64,000 nucleotides of DNA from an uncultured Clostridium sp. (lineage in GTDB: Bacteria > Bacillota > Clostridia > TANB77 > CAG-508), in NCBI GenBank assembly GCA_947648215.1, contig CANSMW010000006.1, positions 1 to 64,000 of the forward strand, given 5' to 3'. The position numbers and the translations under genes were made by a program. Shown here one piece after another: positions 22,964 to 32,203 of this stretch (the stretch's first letter is position 1; each line of letters opens with the position of its first letter). Below the pieces are notes generated by a model. The model ran no database searches and was not told the DNA's origin. It saw only the letters and a list, made by a program, of their open reading frames with translations.

Positions 22964-24372
22964 TTTCCTCCTGCCTCCTTTAACTCAAAAGAAACAATGG
23001 TTCCTACATTTTCTTCACTTTCAATATGAAGTTTTGAATGGTGGAAGTTTAAAATTTTGGTTACCAAAGATAAACCAATTCCACTTCCTCCTTCTTGCCT
23101 GCTTCGTGCTTTATCAATCATATAAAAATCTTCTGTCACTCTTTCTATATGCTCTTTTGGTATTCCAATTCCTTTATCTATTACTGATATTTTATAGTTT
23201 TCATTCTCTAGTTTTTCGCCTTTTACAAGAATTTTATGGTCTTTCGGTTTTGCTTTATTTGCATTTTCAATTAAATTTCTAAGAACTACTTCAATTAATT
23301 CGCTATCTCCCATAATTTTAGCAGGCTCTAGTCTAAATTCTATGGTATTGTCCGTTATCATCATTTCTTCCGCTTTTTGAATTTTCTTTTCTAATTCGGT
23401 GATCCAAAATCCCTTTACTTCAATTTTTCCATCGTTTAATGCCATCAGCCTCATTAATTTAAAAGATAACATTTCTAATCGCTTTGTTTCAGAATGAATA
23501 TAGTATAAAGCTTTGCCAAACAATTCTTCATCACACTTTTTTAATCGTAATAAATCGGTATAGCCTACAATCGCTGTCATTGGTGTTTTTAATTCATGAG
23601 TAAATCCATTAATAAAATCATCTTTTTGTTTTACTTGCAAATGTAGTTCATTGATTTTATTTTCAATCTCCACTGCCATTTTATTAAAACTCTCAGCAAG
23701 TTCTCCTATTTCATCATTACTGCTAATATCTACTCTTCCACTAAATTCCCCAGAGGCAATCTTTTTGCTCATTTTATTTAATTTCTGAATTGGTCGAATT
23801 AACACAGTGGAAAATACCGAAATAATAATGGCAGAAACTACTAAAATAAGAATATTTGCTATTAAAATATCCTTCATCTGTCTTTGTTGTTCTTCATATA
23901 ATTCGCTTACATCATAGGCATTTACAATGTATATGCTTTTATTATCAATCGACCAATTCGAGGAAAATAACATATAATGTTTGTCACCGATTTGTCTAAT
24001 TGCATATACTTCCTTTTGGCTATTTAAAATTTCTTTTATTTCTACTTGGTCAATCTCATTAATGTTTGAATATATTTTTTCATATGCCTCATTGTAAATT
24101 GCAACAAATTCGGAATTATTTTCCATATATTGATAAAGCGATTCTAAATATTCCACTATATTTTCATCGCTTATCCCTTCTCCTAATTGAATATTTTTTA
24201 TCATGTTACTTTCTAACATGTACTTTTCTAACATATGTTGTTTCATATTTTGATTTTTGCTATTTTCAATGGAATGTAGGAAGTTACTTTTTACAATATA
24301 ATGACGACTACAGGATAGCACAATGGCAATCATGGTAATAATAAACAAAACGAGTTTTTTCCAAAATTTCAT
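22951..24372 (-). CDS. sensor histidine kinase
   Basis: A 473-residue membrane kinase: helix near the start (LVLFIITMIAIVLSC), an extracytoplasmic sensor of about 130 residues, a second helix (ILIANILILVVSAIIISVFS), HAMP (LIRPIQKLNKMSKKIASGEF), the phospho-acceptor block FINGFTHELKTPMTAIVGY, an N box (LRNLIENANKA), DKGIGIPKEHI, and GGSGIGLSLV. The ATG at 24372 is better spaced from the ribosome binding site than the one at 24384. It pairs with the response regulator 45 bp upstream. Confidence 0.93.
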   Translation of the reverse strand: MKFWKKLVLFIITMIAIVLSCSRHYIVKSNFLHSIENSKNQNMKQHMLEKYMLESNMIKNIQLGEGISDENIVEYLESLYQYMENNSEFVAIYNEAYEKIYSNINEIDQVEIKEILNSQKEVYAIRQIGDKHYMLFSSNWSIDNKSIYIVNAYDVSELYEEQQRQMKDILIANILILVVSAIIISVFSTVLIRPIQKLNKMSKKIASGEFSGRVDISSNDEIGELAESFNKMAVEIENKINELHLQVKQKDDFINGFTHELKTPMTAIVGYTDLLRLKKCDEELFGKALYYIHSETKRLEMLSFKLMRLMALNDGKIEVKGFWITELEKKIQKAEEMMITDNTIEFRLEPAKIMGDSELIEVVLRNLIENANKAKPKDHKILVKGEKLENENYKISVIDKGIGIPKEHIERVTEDFYMIDKARSRQEGGSGIGLSLVTKILNFHHSKLHIESEENVGTIVSFELKEAGGKCEE

Positions 24373-24428
24373 TTTAAACTCCATTCCTCTCTTCGTGTGC
24401 TCTAAAGGTGCACATCATTGTAAAAAAG

Positions 24429-25086
24429 TTACACCTCTAGCATATAACCAATTTTGTAAACTGTCTTAATTTTATCCTTCCACCCTAACTTTTTTCGTAA
24501 TCTTTGAATATGTAAATCTAGTGTTCTTGTTTCAAATTCCAATTCTTCTCCCCATACTTTTTCAAAAATCGTTTCACGGTATAAGGCAAAATTTTTGTTT
24601 TGTATGAGCAAAATTAGTAAATCAAATTCTTTTGGCGTTAAACACACAACATGACCATCTTTTTTCACTGTTCTTGCCACTATATTAATCTCTACATCTC
24701 CCATGGTTTGAATGTCGTTTCCCTTGTGGTATCGTCGTAACACTGCCTCTATTCTTGCCACCAATTCTTCTATCGCAAATGGTTTGGTAATATAATCATC
24801 TGCCCCCTGTTTTAGTCCTTTTATTTTATCATAAACTTGACTCTTAGCAGTAATAAAAATAGTTGGTGTAGGGTTAATTTGTTTCATATATTCTAGTAAC
24901 TCATATCCATCTATTTTGGGTATCATGATATCTAATAGTACCAAATCATACACATTTTTCTCTAACAAATTGGCGGCAACTTCGCCATCTTCCGCCGTTT
25001 CGCACAAATATCCTCTTGAACCGTAATTCTATTTTAATCAAGTCACGAATTGCCATTTCATCTTCTACAATTAACACTTTACTCAT
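24429..25086 (-). CDS. OmpR-family response regulator, needs a +1 shift at CGG
   Basis: The start MSKVLIVEDEMAIRDLIKIEL, with the acidic pair of the receiver, is in one frame; the rest (GYLCETAEDGE, VLLDIMIPKIDGYELL with the phospho-Asp, ADDYITKPF, and the winged helix ending RLRKKLGWKDKIKTVYKIGY) is in the +1 frame. The break is at CGG codon 22 (25023-25021). Skipping C gives KIELGSRGYLCETAEDG and a normal 218-residue regulator. AAAAGGAGAGAG precedes the ATG at 25086. Two 11-bp repeats upstream suggest autoregulation. Confidence 0.9.
25020..25023 (-). other. +1 recoding site, CGGT in TTA-CGG-TTC
   Basis: Codon 22 of the response regulator. Skipping C gives GGT and joins the acidic pocket to the remainder of the receiver domain. 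Confidence 0.75.
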
Positions 25087-25118
25087 ATTCTCTCTCCTTT
25101 TGGTATTATAAAATGAAA

Positions 25119-25136
25119 ATGTATCTAAGTTGTATC
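25119..25136 (-). promoter_or_regulatory. two 11-bp repeats before the response regulator
   Basis: ATGTATC at 25119 and TTGTATC at 25130 on the plus strand are 11 bp apart and match the six-copy array at 22169-22234. Autoregulation is inferred. Confidence 0.5.
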
Positions 25137-25340
25137 TAAATTATTGTAGCATCTATTTTATAGAAATGGAAGTGCTTTTGCTGTTTTTCGTTAGCTTGTG
25201 GTGACATAAGTTGTATCATTTTTAATACATTTACATAATTTTTTCTTGCTTTTTGTCTGATTTTATGTTAAACTATGGATTATCAAGTATAAACTTGTGT
25301 GCAGTAAAAATCCAATCATCCTTAAGGAGGAAACAAACCA

Positions 25341-26571
25341 ATGAAAAAACTGAAACAAATGAGACTTATGTTATTTGTAATGATTGCAGTTATTGGCTTA
25401 ACGGGCTGTTCGACAAATCGGTTAGTAGAAACTGCAAAAGAAGAAACTATTTCAAAAGAACTTGTAACATCTTCTTCCAATCTTGCAAAAAACATAATAC
25501 CTCTAACAAAACCTACCCCTGTACCAACACCAGAACCTGTACCAGAAGACTGCTATGCAACTATTGTGTCTTTTGGTGATACTCTTTGTCATAAACCATT
25601 ATATAATGCGGCTTATGATAACGAAACGGGTATTTACGATTTTTCCTATATGTTTGAATATGTAGAAAAATATTTTAAAAATTCTACAATAAATATTGGA
25701 AATTGTGAATCACCTATGGCTGGTTTAGAACGTGGTTACAGTGGATATCCCTGTTTTAATGCTCCTGAACACCTAGCAATTGATTTACAGGAATTGGGTG
25801 TGGATATCATGACAACAGCAAACAATCATACGTTAGATAAAGGATTTGCTGGTTTATCTTCCACTTTGGATTTCTTAGACGATGCTAGGATAATGCATGT
25901 AGGAACTGCCAGAAATGAGCCTGAACAAGATTGCATTCTTTTCTTAGATTTGAATGGAATAAAAACCGCTTTTATTGCCTATACCTATGGCACAAATGGA
26001 ATTTCCATTCCAGAAGGAAAAGAATTTTGCGTCAATCTTATTGATGAAGCACTCATTGAAAGGCAAATTGCGCGTGCCAAAAATGAAGGAGCCGAGTTAA
26101 TCGTTGCTTCTATGCATTGGGGAGTTGAATATCAAACTACCGAAAATGCAGAGCAAGACAGATTAGCCAAGTTCTTAATCGAAAATGATGTCGATATTAT
26201 TCTTGGTTCTCACCCCCATGTTCTACAACCCATGAAAATGTTGGAAGTAGAAACCGAAGAAGGCGAAATGAAAGAAGGTCTTGTTATCTTTTCACAAGGT
26301 AATTTCTTCTCAAACCAGAGAGACCAAAATACCAGAAACACCGCCATTTTCAATATTGAGGTAAAAAAAGATGGGAAAACTGATGAAGTTAGTGTAGAAA
26401 AAGCAAGCTATGCTCCCCTTTATATGTACATAAAGGAACCGGGAGCAAAAAACAGGTATCAGATATTGGATTTAAACGAGATTATCCGTAGTTATGAAGC
26501 AGGTGAAGATATATGGTCAGAAACTATGTATAAACTTGCTTTGACGGAAAAAGAACGATGTGAACGGTTGA
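25341..26571 (+). CDS. CapA/PGA-synthesis-like metallophosphatase lipoprotein
   Basis: A lipoprotein signal (AVIGLTGC) is followed by a proline-rich linker and a CapA domain: SFGDTLCHKPLYNAAYD, NCESPMAG, GVDIMTTANNHTLDKGF, SMHWGVEY and GSHPHVLQPM, the metal-binding motifs of the calcineurin-like fold. It resembles the second CapA at 48704-49918. Two CGG codons are in phase. Codon 27 (25419) lies in the linker and must be read in frame for the domain to be made, against the recoding pattern. Codon 409 (26565) is near the end: a +1 shift there stops at 26571, just before the terminator; without it the frame runs through the terminator to 26717. The true C-terminus is therefore uncertain. Confidence 0.8.
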
Positions 26572-26596
26572 TTGGACCGGAAATCACAAACAAAGA

Positions 26597-26629
26597 AGAG
26601 GGCTCCACTATGGATTGCCCTCTTTTTTT
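26597..26629 (+). terminator. terminator after the CapA-like gene
   Basis: AGAGGGC (26597-26603) and GCCCTCT (26617-26623) followed by TTTTTTT. Confidence 0.9.
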
Positions 26630-26766
26630 GATAAGAGAATTTTATTTAAAAATACTTATTTTTTCACTTTACAAGTTTTTTCATCTTTTTTTCAATAATA
26701 ATTTACTTTTTTGTTAGAATAATATAGAATACATATATAAAATATCGAAAAAAAGGAAGTTTTATC

Positions 26767-27236
26767 ATGTACACATATGTTTCAAATTCACGGGAACGAT
26801 ACCATGGCACTTGCCAAAAACTTGGCAAGTAAATTAACCAATGGTGATGTTGTTGTTTTATCTCGGCGATTTAGGTTCTGGTAAGACCAAATTTACCGAA
26901 GGTTTTTTAAGTTATTTTGGGCTTGAAGAAGAAATTTCTAGTCCTACTTTTACCATTGTAAATGAATACCATGCAAATGGTCAAAATATCTATCATTTTG
27001 ATGTTTACCGCCTATCTTCTAGTGATGAATTTTATGCCATTGGTGGAGAACAATATTTTGATAATGGTATTTGCCTTATTGAATGGGGCGAGCAAATTAA
27101 AGAGACTTTGCCAAAGGAATATTTACAAATTCACTTTACACGTGATTTTAAAAATGAAACCAAACGAACCTTAACTTTTGAGCCTTACGGAAAAAGGTAC
27201 GAAACCATTTTAAATAAGCTTAATTTGATATGCTAA
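26767..27236 (+). CDS. tsaE: tRNA threonylcarbamoyladenosine ATPase TsaE, needs two +1 shifts at CGG
   Basis: The ATG at 26767 follows AAGGAAG and opens MYTYVSNS; CGG codon 9 (26791) then forces a shift to give GNDTMALAKNLASKLTNGDV. At 26864 a second CGG interrupts the P-loop lead-in; skipping its C gives VVVLSGDLGSGKTKFTEGF, the perfect TsaE Walker A region. Later SPTFTIVNEY, HFDVYRL and LIEWGE follow as in the family. The final product is 155 residues, the normal size. TsaE drives the t6A37 synthesis cycle with TsaB and TsaD. It heads a tsaE-tsaB-rimI cluster. Two independent CGG insertions in one gene with one consistent solution are hard to explain by decay. Confidence 0.92.
26791..26794 (+). 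other. +1 recoding site 1 of tsaE, CGGG in TCA-CGG-GAA
   Basis: Codon 9 of tsaE. Skipping C gives GGG (Gly) and opens the frame leading to the second site. Confidence 0.72.
26864..26867 (+). other. +1 recoding site 2 of tsaE, CGGC in TCT-CGG-CGA
   Basis: In phase with the frame set by the first shift. Skipping C gives GGC, the conserved Gly of the SGDLGSGKT motif. Confidence 0.85.
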
Positions 27237-27286
27237 TACATAACATGAATATAAAATTAATAAAACGGAAAGGATAAAAACGAATT

Positions 27287-27976
27287 ATGAAAATTTTAAG
27301 TATTACTACTTCTTCAAACGTATGTGCAGTGGCTATTTTGGAAGACTCTACTTTAATAAAAGAATTACAAATCGATGATGCCAATACGCATTCAGTAAAA
27401 TTAATGCCCCTTATTCGAGATTTATTTTTACAAACAAACTTATCAGTTCATGACATCGACTTATTTGTTTGTGACAAAGGACCCGGCTCTTTTACTGGTA
27501 TTCGTATTGGCATCTCTACCATAAAAGCTTTTGGGGATGTTACCAAAAAACCAACTCTTGGCATTAGTTCTCTTACCTCACTTGCCTACTCCTCTAAAAG
27601 GGAAGGGCTTATTTGCTCTTTAATCGATGCCAAACATGATAATGTTTATTATTCTCTTTATGAATTAAAAAACGGAATTTACACTCAAATAGGAGAATTT
27701 TTAGCCGATACCATTTCTAATATTACAGAAATATTAAAAATTTGTAATAAACCTGTCTTATTTGTCGGAAATGGTAGCACGATTTACAAAGATGTGTTAA
27801 AATCATCTCTGAATGAAAATGCCATTTTTCAAGATGATGTCATTTCAATAAGTGCTTATTCTACAGGGCTTGCTGGGTTTGCTACTTTTCAAAAACAGGA
27901 AAACTCACCTTTACAGCCTCTTTATTTAAAAAAATCGAATGCCGAAAGAGAAAGAGAGGAAAAAAGCAAATGCTAA
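27287..27976 (+). CDS. tsaB: t6A synthesis protein TsaB
   Basis: A 229-residue inactive-paralogue subunit of the TsaD family: MKILSITTSSNVCAVAILED at the start (ASKHA fold), THSVKLMPLIRDLF, DKGPGSFTGIRIGISTIKAF and SSLTSLAYSS. TsaB works with TsaD and TsaE to form t6A37 on ANN-decoding tRNAs. It lies between tsaE and rimI and overlaps rimI by 7 bases. No tsaD is in the window. Confidence 0.95.
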   Translation: MKILSITTSSNVCAVAILEDSTLIKELQIDDANTHSVKLMPLIRDLFLQTNLSVHDIDLFVCDKGPGSFTGIRIGISTIKAFGDVTKKPTLGISSLTSLAYSSKREGLICSLIDAKHDNVYYSLYELKNGIYTQIGEFLADTISNITEILKICNKPVLFVGNGSTIYKDVLKSSLNENAIFQDDVISISAYSTGLAGFATFQKQENSPLQPLYLKKSNAEREREEKSKC

Positions 27977-28413
27977 CCATACGCCCTATGTTACTTTCCG
28001 ATTTAGAGGAAATCGAAGAAACCTTAACAACCGATTTTGATGATTTTTGGACGGTTTCTATTTTTAAACAAGAATTACAAAATGAACATTCAGAATATTT
28101 TGTATGTTTACAAGATGAAAAAATCGTTGGTTTTGCTGGTATTTGGACTGCAGTTGATGACATTCACATTACCAATCTTGTGACAAAAAAGACCTGCCGA
28201 AACCATGGAATTGGTACAAAACTTTTAGAACATATTCTCAAAATCACCAAAGAAAAAAACTTACCTAGCCTTACATTAGAAGTAAACGAAAACAATAAAT
28301 CAGCAATTTCTATATATGAAAAACATCATTTTCAAAAAATTGGACAAAGGAAGAATTATTATAAACAAAATGAGAATGCTATTATTATGACATATTATTT
28401 TAAAGAAAGATAG
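27970..28413 (+). CDS. rimI: ribosomal protein S18 alanine N-acetyltransferase RimI-like
   Basis: A 147-residue GNAT protein. TVSIFKQELQNEHSEYFVC, ITNLVTKKTCRNHGIGTKLLE (motif A, R-x-x-G-I-G) and LEVNENNKSAISIYEKHHFQ (motif B) match RimI. Its position right after tsaB is the usual one for rimI. It starts inside the end of tsaB. Confidence 0.9.
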   Translation: MLTIRPMLLSDLEEIEETLTTDFDDFWTVSIFKQELQNEHSEYFVCLQDEKIVGFAGIWTAVDDIHITNLVTKKTCRNHGIGTKLLEHILKITKEKNLPSLTLEVNENNKSAISIYEKHHFQKIGQRKNYYKQNENAIIMTYYFKER

Positions 28414-28425
28414 GAGAAGAAACGA

Positions 28426-30810
28426 ATGAAGAAAAATGAATTAAACTACCATCAATTAAAAGATTATTGTAATCCAAATGTATTTAAATTTAAAGATACT
28501 TCCGAAATTGACTCTATCAATACCGGAATTGGACAAGAACGTGGTATTAAAGCACTAGAATTTGGAATTAGTGTCGATGTAAAAGGATATAATTTATACT
28601 TAGAAGGTCCTGATGGTGTTGGAAAAACCATGTACACAAAGAATTACTTAAAACGAATTTCCAAAAAGGAAAAAACACCTTCTGACTGGTGCTATATTTA
28701 TAATTTCGATAATCCAAATGAACCAATTGCTGTTTCTTTTAACGCAGGGCTTGGAAAAGAATTTAAAGATGACATGGAAAGTTTTATTAAAGATATCAAA
28801 ACCGATATTAATAAGACCTTTAGTAACGAAGATTTCGAAAAGGAAAAGACCTTAATTAAACAAGAATTTGAACAAAAGCGTTCTTCCCTATTAGAGAAAC
28901 TAAATAAAGAATCGATGAAATATGGGTTCCAAGTAAAAACTGCTCAAAATGGTATTTATATGATGCCTGTTATTGATGGAAAAACGATTGAAGAAGACGA
29001 ATTTGATAAATTAGATGATGCTATTAAAAAGGAATTTGAAAACAAATCTGGTATTGTACAAGAACAAATTTTAGCAACCATTGCTGAAATTAAAGCCATT
29101 GAGAAAGCCTCAGACAAAAAAATTGAAGAATGGCAATCTAATGTAGCCTTACTTACCATCAACACCCATATTAATTATATTAAGTCAAAATATAAACGTA
29201 ATAAAAAAGTAAATAAATTTTTAGATAATGTCAAAAAAGATATTTTAAAAAATGTTCCATTATTCATGGAACCACAACCAAATGCACAGCCTACCCAAAA
29301 CCAAGCAGGTCCACGTCAAGAGCCAAAGCAACCTTGGCTTAATTATCGTGTTAATTTATTTATTGATAATAGTGAATTAGAGGGTTCTCCTGTTGTAATG
29401 GATTCCAACTATTCTTACCATAATCTATTTGGAAAGCTAGAATATGAAAACTATTATGGCTCTTTGAAAACCGATTATACCATGTTACAACCTGGGCTTT
29501 TGCACCGTGCCAATGGTGGATACATTATGCTACAAGCAAAAGATTTGTTATCCAATGCCCTATGTTATGATGCTTTAAAAAAAGCTTTACGTATTAAAGA
29601 ATTAAATATTGAAAATGCAGTTGACCAACGTAGTTCTATGGTAATGATTTCTTTAAAACCAGAACCAATTCCACTAGATTTAAAAGTAATTTTAATTGGT
29701 AGTTCAAATATTTACCATACCTTACTTGCTATGGATTCGGATTTCAAAAAATTATTTAAAGTAAAAGTGGAGTTTGAAGATGATGCACCAAAGAATGAGG
29801 AAAATGAGTTAAAACTTGCTCGTTTTATTCATGGTTTCTGTGAACAAGAAGATTTGCCACCTTTAGATGCCAGTGCTGTTGCAAAAATGGTAGAATATTC
29901 TTCCAAACTTGCCAATAGTAAGAAAAAGTTATCCACAAGATTTAATGACCTTTCTGAAATTGTAGCAGAAGCTTGTACTTGGGCAAAACTAGCAAAATCT
30001 AAAGTAGTAACCGCAGATTTTATTACAAAAACTTTAGAAGAACGAATTGACCGTGTTAAAAAATACGATTCACGCTATACAGAAATGATACGTGAAAACA
30101 CCTTATTAATTAACACTTCTGGTGCAAAAGTTGGACAAATTAATGGATTAACTGTTATGACGATTGGTGATTATTCCTTTGGTAAACCATCTAAAATTAC
30201 AGTAAATACCTATACTGGAAAATCTGGTATTATTAATATTGAACGTGAAGTAGAACTTTCTGGTTCTTCTCATTCCAAAGGTGTATATATTTTAAGTGGA
30301 TATATTGGCGAAATGTTTGCACAAGATATTCCTTTATCACTAACTGCTAGTATCTGTTTTGAACAATTATATAACGGAGTCGATGGCGATAGTGCCTCTA
30401 GTACCGAATTATATGCCCTACTTTCTAGTTTATCTGGTGTACCAATTAACCAATCCATTGCTGTTACTGGGTCTGTAAACCAAAAAGGGGAAATTCAGCC
30501 AATTGGTGGCGTGAATGAAAAAATCGAAGGTTTTTATCAAATTTGTAAAATGAGAGGATTAGACGGTTCTCATGGAGTCATGATACCCGTGCAAAACATA
30601 GATAACCTAAGCTTATCGGATGAAATTGTAGAAGCCTGCAAAAAAGGAACTTTCCACATCTACGCTGTTTCTTCCATTGAAGAAGGAATAGAAGTATTAA
30701 CTGGAGTTCCTGCCGGAAAAAAAGACAAAAACGGACACTTCCCATCCGGAACTGTAAATGCCCTTGCTTATGAGAGGCTAAAGAAATATGCGGAGGTTAG
30801 TAGGAAATAA
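28426..30810 (+). CDS. Lon-family ATP-dependent protease (AAA_32/LonB-like)
   Basis: A 794-residue protein: an N-terminal AAA domain with GPDGVGKTMYTKNYL (P-loop), a coiled-coil insertion at 130-280, the AAA_32 core (HRANGGYIMLQAKDLL) and a C-terminal Lon peptidase with the Ser of YNGVDGDSASSTELYALLSS and the Lys of GGVNEKIEGFYQ. It should degrade proteins in the cytosol or at the membrane. Every CGG I found in the gene is out of phase. It follows rimI by 12 bp. Confidence 0.93.
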   Translation: MKKNELNYHQLKDYCNPNVFKFKDTSEIDSINTGIGQERGIKALEFGISVDVKGYNLYLEGPDGVGKTMYTKNYLKRISKKEKTPSDWCYIYNFDNPNEPIAVSFNAGLGKEFKDDMESFIKDIKTDINKTFSNEDFEKEKTLIKQEFEQKRSSLLEKLNKESMKYGFQVKTAQNGIYMMPVIDGKTIEEDEFDKLDDAIKKEFENKSGIVQEQILATIAEIKAIEKASDKKIEEWQSNVALLTINTHINYIKSKYKRNKKVNKFLDNVKKDILKNVPLFMEPQPNAQPTQNQAGPRQEPKQPWLNYRVNLFIDNSELEGSPVVMDSNYSYHNLFGKLEYENYYGSLKTDYTMLQPGLLHRANGGYIMLQAKDLLSNALCYDALKKALRIKELNIENAVDQRSSMVMISLKPEPIPLDLKVILIGSSNIYHTLLAMDSDFKKLFKVKVEFEDDAPKNEENELKLARFIHGFCEQEDLPPLDASAVAKMVEYSSKLANSKKKLSTRFNDLSEIVAEACTWAKLAKSKVVTADFITKTLEERIDRVKKYDSRYTEMIRENTLLINTSGAKVGQINGLTVMTIGDYSFGKPSKITVNTYTGKSGIINIEREVELSGSSHSKGVYILSGYIGEMFAQDIPLSLTASICFEQLYNGVDGDSASSTELYALLSSLSGVPINQSIAVTGSVNQKGEIQPIGGVNEKIEGFYQICKMRGLDGSHGVMIPVQNIDNLSLSDEIVEACKKGTFHIYAVSSIEEGIEVLTGVPAGKKDKNGHFPSGTVNALAYERLKKYAEVSRK

Positions 30811-30848
30811 AATAAAACTGACAAATCGTTTGATTTGTCAGTTTTATT
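30811..30848. terminator. bidirectional terminator between the lon-like gene and rplS
   Basis: AATAAAACTGACAAATC GTTT GATTTGTCAGTTTTATT, a perfect 17-bp stem. Confidence 0.92.
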
Positions 30849-31427
30849 CTATTCCTCTGTTTTTGTTTCTTCTGCCTTTGGTGCTTCTTCTACTGTTTCA
30901 ACTACTTCTTCTTTTACTGTATCAACAACTTCTTTTTCTACTACTTCGGTAGTTTCTACTGCTGGTGCTTCTTCTGGAGAGGCAACCGTTTCTGGTGCTT
31001 GTTCTACAACTTCAGCTACTTCTTCGGTAACTGGTTCTTCTGTCATTTCTTCTTTTAGAACGATTTCTTTGTTTTCAATTCTTGCACCTAATTTTTCTTT
31101 TGTCTTAGATGCTTTTCCTATTCTATCTCTTAAGTAGAATAATTTTGCTCTTCTTGCTTTACCTACTCTTACTAATTCTACTTTTTCAACTAATGGAGAA
31201 TGTACTAGGAATGTTTTTTCTACTCCTACTCCATATGAGATTCTTCTTACAGTGAAGGTTTCGTTCACTCCTCCACCTTGTTTTTTAATGATGATTCCTT
31301 CAAATACTTGAATTCTTTCTCTGTTTCCTTCTTTAATTCTAACATGAACTCTTACGGTATTTCCTACGTCTAATACTGGAACTTTATTTTTTAATTGTTC
31401 ATGTTCAATTGATTTTATAATATCCAT
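30849..31427 (-). CDS. rplS: ribosomal protein L19 with a long acidic C-terminal extension
   Basis: Residues 1-115 are a standard L19 ([66 protein letters not shown]). About 75 extra residues follow, rich in Glu, Val, Ala, Pro and Thr (for example [18 protein letters not shown]), which are not part of normal L19. The stop is followed at once by the terminator, so the tail is a true part of the reading frame. The ATG at 31427 follows GAAGGAGG. It is the last gene of the ffh-rpsP-rimM-trmD operon. Confidence 0.95.
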   Translation of the reverse strand: MDIIKSIEHEQLKNKVPVLDVGNTVRVHVRIKEGNRERIQVFEGIIIKKQGGGVNETFTVRRISYGVGVEKTFLVHSPLVEKVELVRVGKARRAKLFYLRDRIGKASKTKEKLGARIENKEIVLKEEMTEEPVTEEVAEVVEQAPETVASPEEAPAVETTEVVEKEVVDTVKEEVVETVEEAPKAEETKTEE

Positions 31428-31447
31428 TTGAAAATTTTCCTCCTTCT

Positions 31448-32168
31448 TTAATTTTTTTCTTTCAAATTTCTGATATATTCTAATTCTTCTTTGGTAAGAT
31501 TTTCTTTCCTTAATAAATCTGGTCTTTTTTGATAGGTTATTTCTAACGACTTTTCTCTTCTCCATTTTTCAATGTTTTCATGATGACCGAGATTTTAAAA
31601 TCTTAGGTACTTCTCTATTCTTAAAAACTTCTGGTCTTGTGTATTGCGGATATTCTAGTTTGCCACTAACAAACGATTCTTCTTTTATCGAATCACTACT
31701 TAGCACTCCATTTACATATCTTGCAACACTATCCATTACCACCATCGCTGGAAGCTCTCCTCCTGTTAGAACATAATCACCAATTGAAATTTCCTCTGGA
31801 GCAATTTCATCAATTACTCTTTGGTCAATGCCTTCATAATGTCCACATAAAAGAATGATATGGTCGCTTTTGGCCAATTCTTGCACTTTTTCTTGGTTTA
31901 AGGTTTTGCCTTGTGGTGTTAAATAAATTACTTTGGAATGTTCCTTTTTTACCGAAAGGTAGGCATCATATACAATATCTGGTCTTATTACCATTCCTGC
32001 CCCACCACCATATGGTGTATCATCTACTTTTAAATGCTTATCTTTTGAAAACTCTCTTATATTAATTGTATTTACCTCAATATAATTGTTTTTCACAGCT
32101 CTTCCAATGATACTTTCCTTCAGTGGTGTAAACATTTCAGGAAATAAGGTTAAAACATCAAATTTCAT
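31448..32168 (-). CDS. trmD: tRNA (guanine-37-N1)-methyltransferase TrmD, needs a +1 shift at CGG
   Basis: The first 193 codons encode a normal TrmD SPOUT domain ([61 protein letters not shown]). The zero frame then stops nine bases after CGG at 31589-31587. Skipping C gives [19 protein letters not shown] and the helical C-terminal domain ending at 31448, for a normal 239-residue enzyme; the Gly is the conserved one of the family SG-x-H motif. TrmD makes m1G37 on tRNAs with G36-G37, in E. coli including tRNA-Arg(CCG), and thereby suppresses +1 frameshifting. A shift site at CGG in its own gene suggests feedback control, as an inference. Confidence 0.95.
31586..31589 (-). other. +1 recoding site of trmD, CGGT in TCT-CGG-TCA
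   Basis: Codon 194 of trmD. Skipping C gives GGT, the conserved glycine before the His-x-x-Ile-x-x-Trp-Arg helix. Without the shift a TGA follows after two Ser codons. Confidence 0.85.
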
Positions 32169-32203
32169 TTTTTGGTTTATTCCTTTCTACAAAATACCCA
32201 TTC

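Noticed and set aside
25253-25579. 108-residue cysteine-rich frame over the CapA start
   Set aside because: It is a shadow of the lipoprotein gene; the signal peptide and lipobox are in the other frame.
30849-31565. A longer L19 start at 31565
   Set aside because: The extra N-terminal residues are the shifted end of trmD read in another frame; [12 protein letters not shown] at 31427 has a proper RBS.
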